Shown here piece by piece: positions 1 through 10,752 of a stretch of DNA of 64,000 nt. This stretch comes from Vreelandella arcis. GTDB taxonomy: Bacteria > Pseudomonadota > Gammaproteobacteria > Pseudomonadales > Halomonadaceae. Every line of letters begins with the position of its first letter. Within the stretch, counting starts at the first letter, position 1. The stretch lies in assembly GCF_900103865.1 (NCBI RefSeq), contig NZ_FNII01000007.1, positions 202,127 through 266,126 of the forward strand. Direction: 5' to 3'. The notes beneath the pieces are model-generated. The model had not been told where the DNA came from. It ran no database searches and saw nothing but the letters and a program-made list of their open reading frames with translations. Both the position numbers and the translations under genes were made by a program.

Positions 1-774
1 CTCGGATCCACCGGCAGCTATGCCTATTTAAGCCAAGCGGAGCGCGCTCGCGTTACCCAGCTTGCTGTGGCGAGCGCCGACAAGGTGCCGGTTATCGTTG
101 GCATTGGCGCACTGCGTACTCGGGATGTGTTAATCCACGCAGAAAACGCCCAACTGGCAGGCGCTAGTGGCGTGTTGTTGGCACCGGTTTCTTACCAAAC
201 GCTCACCGATGACGAAGTCTATGGCCTTTATGAGACGGTAGGCCAATCGCTCAGCGTGCCGCTCTGCGTTTATGACAACCCTGGCACCACGCATTTTACG
301 TTCAGCGACGAACTGCATGGCCGCATCGCGCAGTTGCCGCAGGTTCACTCCATTAAGATACCCCCGGTCGCAGGCGACCAAGCCGCCGTGCGGGAGCGAG
401 TTGAGCGGTTGCGCGCATTAATACCTGGGGATGTCACCATCGGCATCAGCGGTGATCCGATGGCCGCGGCAGGGCTCAGTGCCGGCTGCGATGCTTGGTA
501 CTCGGTCTTGGGTGGTTTGTTTCCCGAGACAGCGCTGGCGATCACCCGCGCGGCTCAGGCAGGAGAGCCAGACAAAGCGCAGGCAATCAACCATGAACTT
601 GAACCACTTTGGGCGCTTTATCGCGACTACGGCGGCAGCCTTCGGGTAGTGGCCACCATGGCCGAAATAACCGGCAAGGTGAGCCAACCGTGTTTGCCAC
701 TACCGCTTAAAACGCTGCAGGGCAGCGACAGAGACAGGGTCGCCGAGGTGATTGAAAAGCTCCCTCTACATTAG
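1..774 (+). CDS. DapA/dihydrodipicolinate synthase-family lyase (5' end outside window)
   Basis: The reading frame is open from base 1, so the N-terminus is missing; 257 residues are visible, and GTG at 67 is internal. The class I aldolase TIM-barrel family is recognised by the GSTG substrate-binding motif at visible residues 2-5, the YDNPGTT motif holding the conserved Tyr, and the Schiff-base Lys in SIKIP. Members condense or cleave pyruvate or other 2-keto acids. True DapA cannot be told from the many catabolic paralogues (hydroxyproline, sugar-acid or sialate lyases). It converges on the Liv operon with a 41-base gap, so it is not part of that operon, although a catabolic link is possible. 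Confidence 0.85.
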   Translation, partial: LGSTGSYAYLSQAERARVTQLAVASADKVPVIVGIGALRTRDVLIHAENAQLAGASGVLLAPVSYQTLTDDEVYGLYETVGQSLSVPLCVYDNPGTTHFTFSDELHGRIAQLPQVHSIKIPPVAGDQAAVRERVERLRALIPGDVTIGISGDPMAAAGLSAGCDAWYSVLGGLFPETALAITRAAQAGEPDKAQAINHELEPLWALYRDYGGSLRVVATMAEITGKVSQPCLPLPLKTLQGSDRDRVAEVIEKLPLH

Positions 775-815
775 GCTTTTCGACAAAGATGTTTAAGCTG
801 AAAGTCCCATCCGTC

Positions 816-1524
816 CTATACTGAGACGCCGAGGTAGCGCCCTAGCGTTGCCTCGTCGGACATCGACTCGCCGTCGACAGTCTCATGAACAATCTTGCCC
901 TCTGACATGAAGTAGGCGCGATCAGCCGCCATCACTGCGGCCTTGACGTTCTGTTCTATCAGCAGCACAGCGACACCCTCGCGGCTGAGTTCCTTCAGAC
1001 TCAGCGCTACATCCTCGACCACTGCTGGCGCCAGGCCTTCCGTCGGTTCATCAAGTATCAGGCAGCCCGGGTTAGTGACCAGGGCGCGGCCAATGGCCAG
1101 CATTGAGCGCTCCCCCCCGGAAATTTGGTCGCCATAGGCCCTGCGGCGTTGGCCCAGCGAGGGAAACAACTCGAACACCCGGCTGGCCGACCACTGCTGC
1201 CCAGTGGGGCCCTTACGAGCATTTAATTGCAGGTGCTCGTCGACGCTGAGAGACGGAAAAAGGCGCCTCCCCTGGGGCACGTAGCCGACCCCCAGGTGGG
1301 CGATTCGGTGTGGTGGCAAGCCCAGCACCTGCTGTCCGAGCAGCTTTACCGAGCCACTTGCCTGAGGGGGGGCGAGCCCCATCAGCGCCCTCGCCAGGGT
1401 GGTTTTGCCTACACCGTTGCGGCCCATGATCGCCACGCATTCCTTGCCGACGCCGAAGTTGAGGTTCTGCAATGCCTGACCTAGGCCGTAGTGAGCTTTG
1501 AGGTTTTCAACGTCTATTATCATT

Positions 1525-1532
<8 letters not shown>
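816..1532 (-). CDS. livF: Branched-chain-type ABC transporter ATPase LivF (importer 1)
   Basis: ATP-hydrolysing subunit of a HAAT/Liv-type importer on the cytoplasmic face; 238 aa, normal for LivF. Walker A GRNGVGKT lies near residues 37-44, signature SGGE at about 135, Walker B LILDEPTEG follows, then the switch His region. An open frame extends 15 codons upstream, but the ATG at 1532 gives the usual MTEMIIDVENL start and an 8-base ATGACTGA overlap with livG, indicating translational coupling. It is the last gene of the minus-strand operon. The family is known for Leu/Ile/Val, amides and urea, so the substrate cannot be read from the ATPase. Confidence 0.93.
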
Positions 1533-2281
<749 letters not shown>

Positions 2282-2289
<8 letters not shown>

Positions 2290-3529
2290 AGTAGGGATCC
2301 GAACAGTCACTCGGAGGGAAGTCACGGCTGTCGGGCTCACCGGCCAGGTACTCCTCGGCCTCGAAGGGGCCGAACTGGCTGACATTTTCGTAGGTTCTGA
2401 TCGGCACATTGACCAGTCGACCGTCGACCTCCTGAACTTCATTGATATAGATGTTCTGTACTGGGTTGCCGTACTCATCAAGGTGGAAAGGGCCGCGCGG
2501 CGCATCCGGCATCTCGGTCTCACGCAGCGCAGCGATCACCTCGTCACGGTCACCGCCGTTGGCGCTATCGAAGGCACTCACGGCCATCTTGAAGGCCACG
2601 TAGCCGTGCTCGGCGGGCGCCAGCGGCATGACCTCGTCGCCATGCATAGCCCAGAAGGCGTCGCGGAAGGAGAGGAAGCTATCGCTCTCCAGGCCTTCGG
2701 CATACTGAAGCGCCGAGAGGCCACCGATGGCCTGATCGCCCATCTCTGGCAGGTTACCTACGGCGAAGAAATTGGAGCCGCCGAGCAGTGGCATACGCGC
2801 GTCGATGCCAAAGTCATGGTACTGCTGGAAGAACGCCAGGCCGTCACTGCCCGCGCCGTTGTAGAGCACTGCATCACCGTCCGGCAGGGTCGCTAGTATC
2901 GAGCTGTAATCGGAGGTGCCGGTGGGGTGCCAAATTCGCTCGACGGATTCGCCGCCGGCTCGACAGAACGTCTTCATGAAGCCGCCTGCCTGGTTATAGG
3001 GGAAGGAATAGTCTTGCCCAACCATGACAATTCGTTTGTAACCGAGCTCCTTGGCCACGTACTCGCCGAAGGCGAACATCGGCTGTGCCCCAGTCCAACC
3101 GGCACGCACTACGTTCTCTGCGCGGTCGCGCATAGTGATGTCTTCGGGAGCCGAGTAGGAAATCACCGTCGGCATCCCTGAGCCCTTGGCCCATTCAAGG
3201 CCGGCCAGGCCGGTACCGCCCAGCACCGGGCCCACCACCAAATCGATGTCATCCCGCGACTCCATAGCGCGCAGCCGATCCACGGTGGTCTCGGCATCGC
3301 CCTGAGAGTCGTAGAACTCGACTTCGATATTGAGCGCCTCCAGCTGGTCGGCAAGCTCCTCCTGGGCAAGCTCTACGCCCATGCGCTGCTGCTCGCCGAA
3401 GAAGGAGAACACCCCGGTGGTGGGTCCGATCACGCCGATGCGCAGGGTGTCGTCGGCCTGCAGATGGGCGGCGGCACCTACCGCCAGGGCGGATACGCTG
3501 CTTACGATGAGTGTCTTGGTGTACTTCAT
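2282..3529 (-). CDS. Periplasmic Liv-type substrate-binding protein (importer 1)
   Basis: Type I periplasmic binding protein of 415 aa (Peripla_BP_6/LivK class). Residues 1-25 are a Sec signal peptide ending before ADDTL, followed by RIGVIGPTTGVFS, the typical first strand and ligand loop. The pattern ALVLGG-type hinge (VVGPVLGGTGLAG) is also present. It lies 2 bases downstream of livM and overlaps livG, an unusual late position for a binding protein. It is only distantly similar to the binding protein at 10753, so the two importers probably take different ligands. The ligand is unknown. Confidence 0.9.
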
Positions 3530-3531
3530 GA

Positions 3532-4500
3532 CTATTCTCCTCGGGTTGTTGTTGTTACTGAAGCCTGAGGCTTCGACTTGCGCTTGAAGCGCTGCTCAAG
3601 CACTTCTGCCAGCCCGCGCGGCATCAGCAGAATCGAGAGCAGCAGAACCAGACCGATCACCATCATGTGTCGGTCGGTGTACTGGGCTACCAGGGTTTCC
3701 AGGGTGATCAGGATAGCCACCCCAATCGCGGGGCCGAGCAGGCTGCGATAGCCGCCTAGAACCGCAGCGGTCAGCACCCATACGGCGTGGCCGAGCCCCA
3801 ATGGTGACGGCGACATGATGCCCATGTCGTAGACTAGAAAGACGCCCGCCACGCCAGCGATGGCACCCGCCAGCACGAAGGCACTGAAGCGGGCCAGGGC
3901 GACGGGATGACCCAGTGCGCGCATGCGCTGTTCATTCTCCTGTATGCCCAGCAGCAGTAGCCCGAAGGGCGAGCGATAGAGTCGCCACATGGCAAGGAAG
4001 ATCGCTACCGTCACCGTGGTGACCATCACATAAAAGATCCGGGTGTCGTTGAGGTCGACACCGCCATAGACCGGCATGCGCACCCCGGCGATGCCGTTGT
4101 AGCCGCCGGTGACATCGACCCATTGAAACGACAGCGCCCAGACCATCTGCCCCAGGGCCAGGGTCAGCATCAGGAAACTCACCTTGCGTGAGCGTACGGT
4201 CAGCAAGCCGAAGATCACCGCGCTGAACGTGGTCAACAGGAGTGCCAGCAGCACCACCAGCGGAAAGGGCAAGCCGTAGCGCACGCCAAGAATGGCGACG
4301 GTATAGCCGCTGATACCGGCGAAGGTGGTTTGGCAGAGCGAGAACCAGCCCAGCCGACCGGCCAGCAGCGAGAAACTCAGCGCCGCGAGGGCGTAGATCA
4401 TCGCCCGGTTGGCCTGGGCCACCGCATAGTTGCCCATCAGCAGCGGCCACGCGACAAGCGCGGCAACAATCGCGAGAATAAGCAGGTGTTCGCGTTTCAT
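3532..4500 (-). CDS. livM: Branched-chain-type ABC permease LivM (importer 1)
   Basis: Inner-membrane permease of 322 aa with about ten hydrophobic segments. The conserved LivM motif around residues 50-60 (LAGRLGWFSLCQTTFAGISGY) and the EAA-like loop near GIQENEQRMRALGHPV are visible. The start ATG at 4500 overlaps livH by 4 bases (ATGA). A much longer upstream frame exists but runs antisense-like through livH and is rejected. It pairs with livH to form the translocation pore. Confidence 0.92.
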   Translation of the reverse strand: MKREHLLILAIVAALVAWPLLMGNYAVAQANRAMIYALAALSFSLLAGRLGWFSLCQTTFAGISGYTVAILGVRYGLPFPLVVLLALLLTTFSAVIFGLLTVRSRKVSFLMLTLALGQMVWALSFQWVDVTGGYNGIAGVRMPVYGGVDLNDTRIFYVMVTTVTVAIFLAMWRLYRSPFGLLLLGIQENEQRMRALGHPVALARFSAFVLAGAIAGVAGVFLVYDMGIMSPSPLGLGHAVWVLTAAVLGGYRSLLGPAIGVAILITLETLVAQYTDRHMMVIGLVLLLSILLMPRGLAEVLEQRFKRKSKPQASVTTTTRGE

Positions 4501-5354
4501 GCAGCCCTCCCGAATAAACCCTGGGGGCGGAAGACCAGAATCAGTGTCATTGGCAAGAACAGGAAGAACAGCGCGAACTGAGGCAGATAGCCGGTAGCGA
4601 AGCTCGATACCATGCCGGTGATCAGCGCGCCTACCGCCGCCCCTTTCAGCGAGCCCATGCCGCCGATGATGATCACCACCAGCGAGAGCATCAGCACCCG
4701 AACGTCCAGGCCCTGGGTCAACGACATGTAGGACGTGCCGATTACCCCGGCGATGCCGGCCAGAAAACTTGCCACGGCGAAAACGCCACCAAACAGCAGC
4801 GGCACGTTGATGCCCTGAGACATGGCGGTTTCGCGATCGTCGACGCCGGCGCGAATGGCGGCGCCGAGACGGGTATAGGTCATCACCAGCCACAGCAGGA
4901 TGCCGAGCAACAGGGCAAAGACCATAATCAGTACCCGGAAGTAGGGGTACATCATCACGCCGAGATCCACCGGTGCGCGCAGTTCGCGAGACAATGGCAG
5001 GCTCACTGGTTGCCCGCCGTAGACCACCAGCAGGGCGTCGGCGATGATCAGCCCCACGGCGATAGTCATCAGCGCTTCTGAGAGATCCAGGCCGCGTACC
5101 CGCTGTAGCAGGAAGCGCTCCATCAGCAGCCCGCCGACCAGGGCGATGCAGCCCCCGGCCAGCAGTCCCAGCGTCAGGCTGCCAGTGTCGTTGATTACCT
5201 GCACCCCGACATAACCGCCAAGCAGATAGAAAGCACCATGGGCCAGATTGACTACCCGCATCAGCCCGAAGGCCAGGGTCAGGCCGCTGGCCATGATGAA
5301 TAGCAGCGCCGCCATGGTCAGACCGTTAAGGGTCAGAAAGTAGAGGGTGTTCAT
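4497..5354 (-). CDS. livH: Branched-chain-type ABC permease LivH (importer 1)
   Basis: Inner-membrane permease of 285 aa. The LivH hallmark GLMRVVNLAHGAFYLLGGY lies near residues 30-48 and the coupling-helix region GAAIRAGVDDRETAMSQGI near 190-208. The C-terminus ends FRPQGLFGRAA, typical of the family. ATG at 5354 is preceded by a GGAGGT-type ribosome site (reverse strand of 5358-5365). It follows the TIM-barrel gene at 5393 by 38 bases and overlaps livM by 4. Confidence 0.92.
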   Translation of the reverse strand: MNTLYFLTLNGLTMAALLFIMASGLTLAFGLMRVVNLAHGAFYLLGGYVGVQVINDTGSLTLGLLAGGCIALVGGLLMERFLLQRVRGLDLSEALMTIAVGLIIADALLVVYGGQPVSLPLSRELRAPVDLGVMMYPYFRVLIMVFALLLGILLWLVMTYTRLGAAIRAGVDDRETAMSQGINVPLLFGGVFAVASFLAGIAGVIGTSYMSLTQGLDVRVLMLSLVVIIIGGMGSLKGAAVGALITGMVSSFATGYLPQFALFFLFLPMTLILVFRPQGLFGRAA

Positions 5355-5392
5355 TGCCACACCTCCGTGTCGTTGTCGAAGCCCATGGCAAC

Positions 5393-6226
5393 TCAGCCCC
5401 GCTGAATATTCTTGAAGGCCCGCGTCTGCTCGGTCAGGGCACGTTCGGTGGGCAAGCGTTCCATGCTTGAAGCACCATAGAAACCGTGGCAGCCGGGGCA
5501 ACGCGCGAGCACGTATTCGGCATCCTCGGGGTCGGCAATCGGGCCACCATGGCAGAGCACGATGATGTCGTTGCGAACCTCTTGGGCAGCCGCTGCCCAT
5601 TCGTTAATCGAAGCCACGCAGTCATCCAGGCTCATGGCGGTCTCAGCACCAATGCTGCCGCCGGTAGTGAGGCCCATATGGCAGACGATAATGTCCGCTC
5701 CGGCGTCGGTCATGGCGCGTGCGTCATCGGTGCTAAACACATAAGGTGTAGTGAGTAGCCCCTCCTCGCGCGCCTGGCGGATCATCTCCACTTCGAGCGC
5801 ATAGCTCATGCCGGTCTCTTCCAAGTTGGCGCGGAAATTACCGTCAATCAGCCCCACGGTGGGAAAATTTTGCACCCCGGCGAACCCCATCGCCTTGAGC
5901 TCGGCCAGGAAGGGCTCCATGAACACGAATGGATCGGTGCCGCAGACGCCTGCCAGTACGGGAGTCTTCTGGGTAACCGGCAGCACCTCGCGGGCCATTT
6001 CTTTGACGATCTCATTGGCATTGCCATAGGGCATGATCCCGGCCAGGGAGCCGCGTCCGGCCATTCGGTAGCGACCGGAGTTGTAGATCACGATCAGGTC
6101 GATGCCGCCAGCTTCCTCGCATTTTGCCGACAGGCCAGTGCCGGCACCGCCGCCGACGATGGGTTCGCCTCGCGCCACCATGGCCTGGAAGTGCGTCATC
6201 AGTTCTTGTTTATTCCACTTTTTCAA
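5393..6226 (-). CDS. Phosphoenolpyruvate hydrolase-like TIM-barrel protein, copy 1
   Basis: 277-aa protein of the 'TIM-barrel signal transduction / PEP hydrolase-like' family (PF09370). Conserved [20 protein letters not shown] near residues 25-44 and [13 protein letters not shown] directly after are visible. The start is TTG at 6226: a strong GAGGAGAG site precedes it, and this start aligns residue for residue with the paralogue at 7937. It overlaps the Tm-1-like gene stop by 4 bases. In plants and fungi this domain is the C-terminal half of Tm-1-type proteins; here it is a separate gene next to the other half. The bacterial reaction is not established, and PEP hydrolysis is only a family label. 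Confidence 0.88.
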   Translation of the reverse strand: MKKWNKQELMTHFQAMVARGEPIVGGGAGTGLSAKCEEAGGIDLIVIYNSGRYRMAGRGSLAGIMPYGNANEIVKEMAREVLPVTQKTPVLAGVCGTDPFVFMEPFLAELKAMGFAGVQNFPTVGLIDGNFRANLEETGMSYALEVEMIRQAREEGLLTTPYVFSTDDARAMTDAGADIIVCHMGLTTGGSIGAETAMSLDDCVASINEWAAAAQEVRNDIIVLCHGGPIADPEDAEYVLARCPGCHGFYGASSMERLPTERALTEQTRAFKNIQRG

Positions 6227-7443
6227 TGTTCTCTCCTCGCATCTAGCGTCATGATGTCGCGAAAGTGTTCGACCAGCAGTGCGGCGAAGGCCGGGTCGTT
6301 GATGTGATGGGGGCTGCGGATCAGCTGCCGTTGTGGGGTTTGCTCAACGGTCTGCTCTAACGCCTCGAACAGCGCGGCATCGGCCTCAGGGTCGTGGAAG
6401 GGCTGGCCCGGGGCGTCCAGCGCCGAGACGCCGCCTTCGGGAAGCAGGAAGCGAACCGGCCCACGGCTGCGATTGAGTTTCTCGCCGATCCAGCGGCCCA
6501 TGCGCGCATTCTCCTCAGCTGTGGTGCGCATCAGCGTAATCTGCGGGTTGTGCTCGTAGAGCAGGCGCTGACGATAGGCCTCTGGCAAGGTGTCTGGTGC
6601 GCCGAAGTTGACCATGTCCAGCGCTCCCACCGAGCCGACGTAGGGCAGTTCAGTGCGGGCGATGACATCGAGGCGTTGCTCGCCGGCGCTGAACACGCCA
6701 CCCATCATCAAATCGCAGATTTCAGTGGTGGTGACATCCAGCAAGCCTTCGATCATGCCGCTATCGGCGAGCTTCTCCAGCGAGCGCCCGCCGGTGCCAG
6801 TGGCGTGGAACACCAGGCAGTCATAGTCGTCACCGAGGCTGGCGCACAGCTGATTCACGCAGTCGGTGGTGACGCCAAACATGCTCATGCCAATGGCCGG
6901 TTTGTCTTCGGTGACATCGGGTACCTGGTTCTCCAACATACCTGCCAGCGCATGGGCGGCATTGCCCAGCACCCGCCGCGAGATGCGGTTGAGGCCAGCG
7001 ACGTCGGTCACTGAGTAGAGCATGGCGATATCGCTGGGGCCGACGTAGGGTGCAACGTTGCCGGAGGCGATAGTCGAGACCAGCAGCTTGGGTACGCCGA
7101 TATCCAGCTCTCGCAATGCCGGGGCAATTAGAGCGGTGCCGCCGGAGCCGCCGATGCCGAGCACTCCGCCGAGATCGTTGCGTGTGGGCAGCCAGCAGCG
7201 CAGCGCCTCGGCCATGGCGGCCACTGCGCGGCCACGGTCGTTGACGAATACTGCGGCAGCGCCATCGGGGTGGCAGGCCGCGATCTCAGCGGCACTTACA
7301 TCGGCGGCGCCCTGGTCGTCTCCTTGGGTGCCCACATCGACGATGCGGCTGTGCACGCCAGCGGCCTGCAAGCGCTCGCGCAGGTAGAGCAGCTCGGTAG
7401 CCTTGGTATCGCAGGTGCCGATCAGATAAGCGATGGGTTGCAT
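6223..7443 (-). CDS. Tm-1-like ATP-binding domain protein (UPF0261)
   Basis: 406-aa protein with the UPF0261/Tm-1-like pattern: N-terminal [20 protein letters not shown] near residues 4-23, a glycine-rich [15 protein letters not shown] loop near residues 105-120, and [14 protein letters not shown] near 215. ATG at 7443 is chosen over an upstream in-frame start because MQPIAYLIG is the family N-terminus and an AGGCACACC stretch precedes it. It lies 10 bases after the SRPBCC gene and overlaps the TIM-barrel gene. Tomato Tm-1 fuses this domain to a TIM barrel like 5393-6226 and blocks tobamovirus replication; the bacterial function is unknown. Likely cytoplasmic. Confidence 0.9.
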   Translation of the reverse strand: MQPIAYLIGTCDTKATELLYLRERLQAAGVHSRIVDVGTQGDDQGAADVSAAEIAACHPDGAAAVFVNDRGRAVAAMAEALRCWLPTRNDLGGVLGIGGSGGTALIAPALRELDIGVPKLLVSTIASGNVAPYVGPSDIAMLYSVTDVAGLNRISRRVLGNAAHALAGMLENQVPDVTEDKPAIGMSMFGVTTDCVNQLCASLGDDYDCLVFHATGTGGRSLEKLADSGMIEGLLDVTTTEICDLMMGGVFSAGEQRLDVIARTELPYVGSVGALDMVNFGAPDTLPEAYRQRLLYEHNPQITLMRTTAEENARMGRWIGEKLNRSRGPVRFLLPEGGVSALDAPGQPFHDPEADAALFEALEQTVEQTPQRQLIRSPHHINDPAFAALLVEHFRDIMTLDARREH

Positions 7444-7453
7444 GGTGTGCCTC

Positions 7454-7888
7454 CTAGCGTCCGACCTCGGCAGCCCCTTCAAAGGCCAGCCGGAAGGTGT
7501 CAGTGACGCGCTGGATCACGTCGTCACGTTCGGCATCGTCGACCTCGAACTCTGCCCACCATTCTCCGAAGCAGTTGCCGCTGGTGGTAATCGGCTTCAA
7601 GCGCATCTCCGACACATAACCGCGCACCGGCAGCGCCGGGGCCTCGAGGATGCGGTAGCAGCACAGGTGCTCACGGTCAGAAAGTGACAGCAACTCCTCG
7701 CGGATGGCGTTGCCGTCATGGTCGTGGAAGTGTCGCACGCAGCCCACTTGGTCGGCTGGCTTGCCGTCCTCGATATAGCTCTTGGCGAAGAAGGGGTGGT
7801 AGTTAGGCAAGCCGTTGAAGTTGCGCAGTACGCGCCAGGCTTGCTCCAGGCTGATTGGCATCACGGCACTGACGTATACCCGGGTCAT
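7454..7888 (-). CDS. SRPBCC-family (START/polyketide-cyclase-like) protein
   Basis: 144-aa single-domain protein. The N-terminal strand [20 protein letters not shown] and the following [12 protein letters not shown] resemble the PYR/PYL-type polyketide cyclase/dehydrase fold, which binds hydrophobic ligands in a deep cavity. The WAEFEVDD strand and the long C-terminal helix [16 protein letters not shown] complete the fold. It is embedded in the operon between the second TIM-barrel copy and the Tm-1-like gene, so it probably binds or isomerises a small pathway intermediate. No catalytic residue can be assigned from sequence. Confidence 0.82.
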   Translation of the reverse strand: MTRVYVSAVMPISLEQAWRVLRNFNGLPNYHPFFAKSYIEDGKPADQVGCVRHFHDHDGNAIREELLSLSDREHLCCYRILEAPALPVRGYVSEMRLKPITTSGNCFGEWWAEFEVDDAERDDVIQRVTDTFRLAFEGAAEVGR

Positions 7889-7936
7889 GGTGATCTCCTC
7901 TTCGTTGTTATTTTGGCGTAGTGATGGTGCCGAACA

Positions 7937-8764
7937 TCATGAAATGGCTTTGAACTGGCGGATCTGTTCGGTGAGCGCGATTTCAGTTGGCAGACGCTCC
8001 ATGCTCGAGGCGCCGTAGAAGCCATGGCAAAGCCGACTTTTGCGCATCACATAGGCGGCATCCTCGGGAGTGGCAATGGGCCCGCCGTGGCACAGCACCA
8101 GCACGTCGTCGCGAACCTCACGGGCGGCCGCCGCCCATTCGTCGATCAGCGCGACCGACTCGTCGAGGGTCTTGCCCGAGGTGGCGCCAATGGTGCCGCC
8201 TACCGTGACGCCCATGTGCGCGACGATGATGTCGGCACCCGCCTGGGTCATGGCCACCGCTTCTTCGGCGGAAAACACATAGGGCGTGGTCAGCATGTCC
8301 ATTTCGTGTGCCAGGCGGATCATCTCCACCTCGTCGGCGTAGTTGATACCAGTTTCTTCCAGGCTGATGCGGAAGGTGCCGTCGATCAGGCCTACGGTGG
8401 GAAAGTTCTGAACCCCGGCGAAGCCCAGATCCTTCAGCTCGCGCAGCAGCTTAGGCATGATCACGAAGGGGTCGGTGCCGTTGACCCCGGCCAGTACCGG
8501 TGTGTGCTTGACCACCGGCAAGACCTCCAGGGCCATTTCCTGAACGATCTGGTTGGCGTTGCCATAGGCAAGCAGGCCGGCGGAAGAGGCGCGCCCCGCC
8601 ATGCGGTAGCGCCCAGAGTTATAGATTACGATCAGGTCGATGCCGCCGGCCTCCTCACATTTGGCAGAGATGCCAGTGCCGGCACCGCCGCCAATGATCG
8701 GCTGGCCGCGATCGACCATCTCGCGGAAGTGGTTCATCAGGTTGGCTCTATCAAGGTGGCTCAT
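7937..8764 (-). CDS. Phosphoenolpyruvate hydrolase-like TIM-barrel protein, copy 2
   Basis: 275-aa paralogue of the protein at 5393, with near-identical motifs ([74 protein letters not shown]). The start MSHLDRAN at 8764 has an AAGGGA ribosome site; a 27-codon upstream extension overlaps livM and is rejected. The two copies differ mainly in peripheral helices, so they may form a heteromer or act on related substrates. It lies between the second permease pair and the SRPBCC gene. Confidence 0.88.
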   Translation of the reverse strand: MSHLDRANLMNHFREMVDRGQPIIGGGAGTGISAKCEEAGGIDLIVIYNSGRYRMAGRASSAGLLAYGNANQIVQEMALEVLPVVKHTPVLAGVNGTDPFVIMPKLLRELKDLGFAGVQNFPTVGLIDGTFRISLEETGINYADEVEMIRLAHEMDMLTTPYVFSAEEAVAMTQAGADIIVAHMGVTVGGTIGATSGKTLDESVALIDEWAAAAREVRDDVLVLCHGGPIATPEDAAYVMRKSRLCHGFYGASSMERLPTEIALTEQIRQFKAIS

Positions 8765-8795
8765 GGTGATTCCCTTTAGTGATGTGAGATCAGGT

Positions 8796-9782
8796 TCAGT
8801 GATGGGCACGCGTGCGGCGGCCAGCGGGTTGGCGGAGTGGTGCAATACGCCGCCGATTCAACAGTCTGCTCAGCTCGCCTACCACGCCCTGGCGGAAAGT
8901 AAGCACACAGGCCATGAACACCACGCCGATGATCACCGTGACCCAGGCACCGAACGGATCCAGGTAGTGATTGAGAGCAGCGACAATGGCCGCGCCGACG
9001 GCGGGCCCAAACACGGTGTTCATGCCGCCCAGCAGGGTCATCAGGATGACGTCACCGGAGGTGTGCCAGTGCACGTCGTAGAGCGCCGCGAGTTGGAAGA
9101 TGATGGCTTTCAGCGAGCCGGCGATGCCGGATAGTCCTGCGGAGAGGCTGAAAACCAGTACCTTGTAGCGCGCCACCGGGTAACCCAGAGAAATGGCTCT
9201 TGGTTCGTGTTCGCGGATCGCCCGCAATACGTGGCCAAAAGGCGAGTTGACGGTACGCCATACGACCCACAGCCCGCCGCCTACGATGCCCACTACCACG
9301 TAATACAGGGCGGTATCATTATTGAGGTCGAGTACACCAAGGAAGGTGCCGCGTGGAATTCGCTGTAGCCCGTCCTCCGCACCGGCGAAAGGCGCCTGCA
9401 GGAAAAAGAAGAACACCAACTGCGACATTGCTAAGGTGATCATGGCCAGATAGATGCCGCTGCGGCGAATTGCCAACGCGCCGATGACCGCGCCCAGCAG
9501 CGCCGCCACCAAGCCACCGGCGAGAATGCCAAGCTCGGTCGGTAGGCCATAAGTCTTGACCAAATGGCCGGTCACATAGGCGCCAGTGCCAAAGAAGGCA
9601 GCATGCCCGAAGGATAGTATCCCGGTATGCCCCAGCAGCAGGTTGAAGGCGCAGGCGAACAGCACGAAACAGAGCGCCTTCATGACAAAGACGATGTAGA
9701 CCACTTGAGGAAAGAAAGGCACCGCCAGCAGTGCCAGTAAGCCGACGGCCAGCAACGGCCAAGTCAGGTAGCGCAGTTGCAT
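8796..9782 (-). CDS. livM: Branched-chain-type ABC permease LivM (importer 2)
   Basis: 328-aa membrane permease. The family motif [23 protein letters not shown] appears near residues 47-69, and [17 protein letters not shown] marks the ATPase-contacting loop. The C-terminus is an arginine-rich cytoplasmic tail ([19 protein letters not shown]). It starts 2 bases after livH2 ends. It is clearly diverged from livM1, so this is a second importer and not a local tandem duplication. Confidence 0.92.
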   Translation of the reverse strand: MQLRYLTWPLLAVGLLALLAVPFFPQVVYIVFVMKALCFVLFACAFNLLLGHTGILSFGHAAFFGTGAYVTGHLVKTYGLPTELGILAGGLVAALLGAVIGALAIRRSGIYLAMITLAMSQLVFFFFLQAPFAGAEDGLQRIPRGTFLGVLDLNNDTALYYVVVGIVGGGLWVVWRTVNSPFGHVLRAIREHEPRAISLGYPVARYKVLVFSLSAGLSGIAGSLKAIIFQLAALYDVHWHTSGDVILMTLLGGMNTVFGPAVGAAIVAALNHYLDPFGAWVTVIIGVVFMACVLTFRQGVVGELSRLLNRRRIAPLRQPAGRRTRAHH

Positions 9783-9784
9783 GG

Positions 9785-10672
9785 CTAGCCCTCCTCTCGG
9801 CCGAATAGGCCAGCTGGACGCAGCAGCAGCACCAGCACCATGACCAGGAACACGATGGTTGAGGAAAACTCCGAATAAAACACCCGGGTGAACCCCTCTA
9901 CCACGCCCAGTCCCAGGCCGGTGACAATGGCACCCATGATTGAGCCCAGACCGCCAATAACCACGACGGCAAAGATGATGATCACCAGGCTCGATCCCAT
10001 TGAAGGATTAACGTGAAAGATCGGTGCGGCGAGGACGCCAGCAAACCCCGCAAGACCTACACCAACGCCATAGGTGAGCGTCACCAGTCGAGGAACGTTA
10101 ATGCCGAAGGCCTGTGTCAACTCAGCACGCTCGGTGGCCGCGCGCAGGCTAGCGCCCAGCGCGGTGCGCTCGATCACAAACCAGGTCACCAAGCAGATCA
10201 ACAGCGCGGCGACGATCACGAAACCGCGATACACCGGCAGATACATGAAACCTAGATTAATGGCGCCTTGTAGCGCCTCTGGAGTGGCAAAGGGCTGGCC
10301 GGAAGAACCGAAGGCAACCCGGAATCCGCCTTCCAGCACCAGCACCAGGCTAAAGGTCAGCAGCAAGCCGTAAATCGGGTCGAGTCCATACAGCCGGCGC
10401 AGGAACAACCACTCGAACAACATGCCGAACAGTGCCACCGCCAGCGGGGCCACGAGCAGGGTCGTCCAGTAGTTGGCGCCAAGGTGCTGGGCCAGCAGGA
10501 AGGCGGTGAAGGCCCCTAGCATGAAAAAGGCACCATGGGCGAAATTAACGATCTTGAGCACGCCGAAGATGATCGCCAGGCCGAGGCTCATGACGGCATA
10601 GAAGGAGCCGTTGACGATACCCAGCATGAGTTGCCCCATCAGGGCCTGAATAGGTATACCGAAGACATCCAT
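9785..10672 (-). CDS. livH: Branched-chain-type ABC permease LivH (importer 2)
   Basis: 295-aa permease. FGVLKIVNFAHGAFFMLGAF near residues 37-56 and GASLRAATERAELTQAFGI are LivH hallmarks, and the protein ends LLRPAGLFGREEG. ATG at 10672 is taken as start; an in-frame TTG 21 bases upstream has no ribosome site. Upstream lies a terminator-like hairpin separating it from the binding-protein gene, which would lower permease relative to binding-protein expression. Confidence 0.91.
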   Translation of the reverse strand: MDVFGIPIQALMGQLMLGIVNGSFYAVMSLGLAIIFGVLKIVNFAHGAFFMLGAFTAFLLAQHLGANYWTTLLVAPLAVALFGMLFEWLFLRRLYGLDPIYGLLLTFSLVLVLEGGFRVAFGSSGQPFATPEALQGAINLGFMYLPVYRGFVIVAALLICLVTWFVIERTALGASLRAATERAELTQAFGINVPRLVTLTYGVGVGLAGFAGVLAAPIFHVNPSMGSSLVIIIFAVVVIGGLGSIMGAIVTGLGLGVVEGFTRVFYSEFSSTIVFLVMVLVLLLRPAGLFGREEG

Positions 10673-10710
10673 AATTGACTGCTCGCTAGGCAAACGAAGG
10701 AGTTAAGTCT

Positions 10711-10747
10711 CGAAAACACCACTGCCCAGGCCGCCCTAGGCAGTGGT
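10711..10747 (-). terminator. Attenuator-like hairpin between binding protein and livH2
   Basis: A perfect 9-bp stem (ACCACTGCC at 10718-10726 with its complement at 10739-10747) with a 12-base loop. On the minus strand it is followed by GTTTTC, a short U run. It sits just after the binding-protein stop at 10753, as expected for partial termination giving excess binding protein. Confidence 0.6.
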
Positions 10748-10752
10748 CGCAA

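Noticed and set aside
1..774. DapA-family gene as a part of the Liv/Tm-1 system
   Set aside because: It is on the opposite strand and convergent; a link cannot be supported without upstream sequence.
2290..2523. 78-codon N-terminal extension of livG1
   Set aside because: Lies inside the binding-protein gene in another frame; the family start and overlap at 2289 are convincing.
4501..4893. Long upstream extension of livM1
   Set aside because: Runs through livH1 in another frame; the ATGA overlap at 4497-4500 fixes the start.
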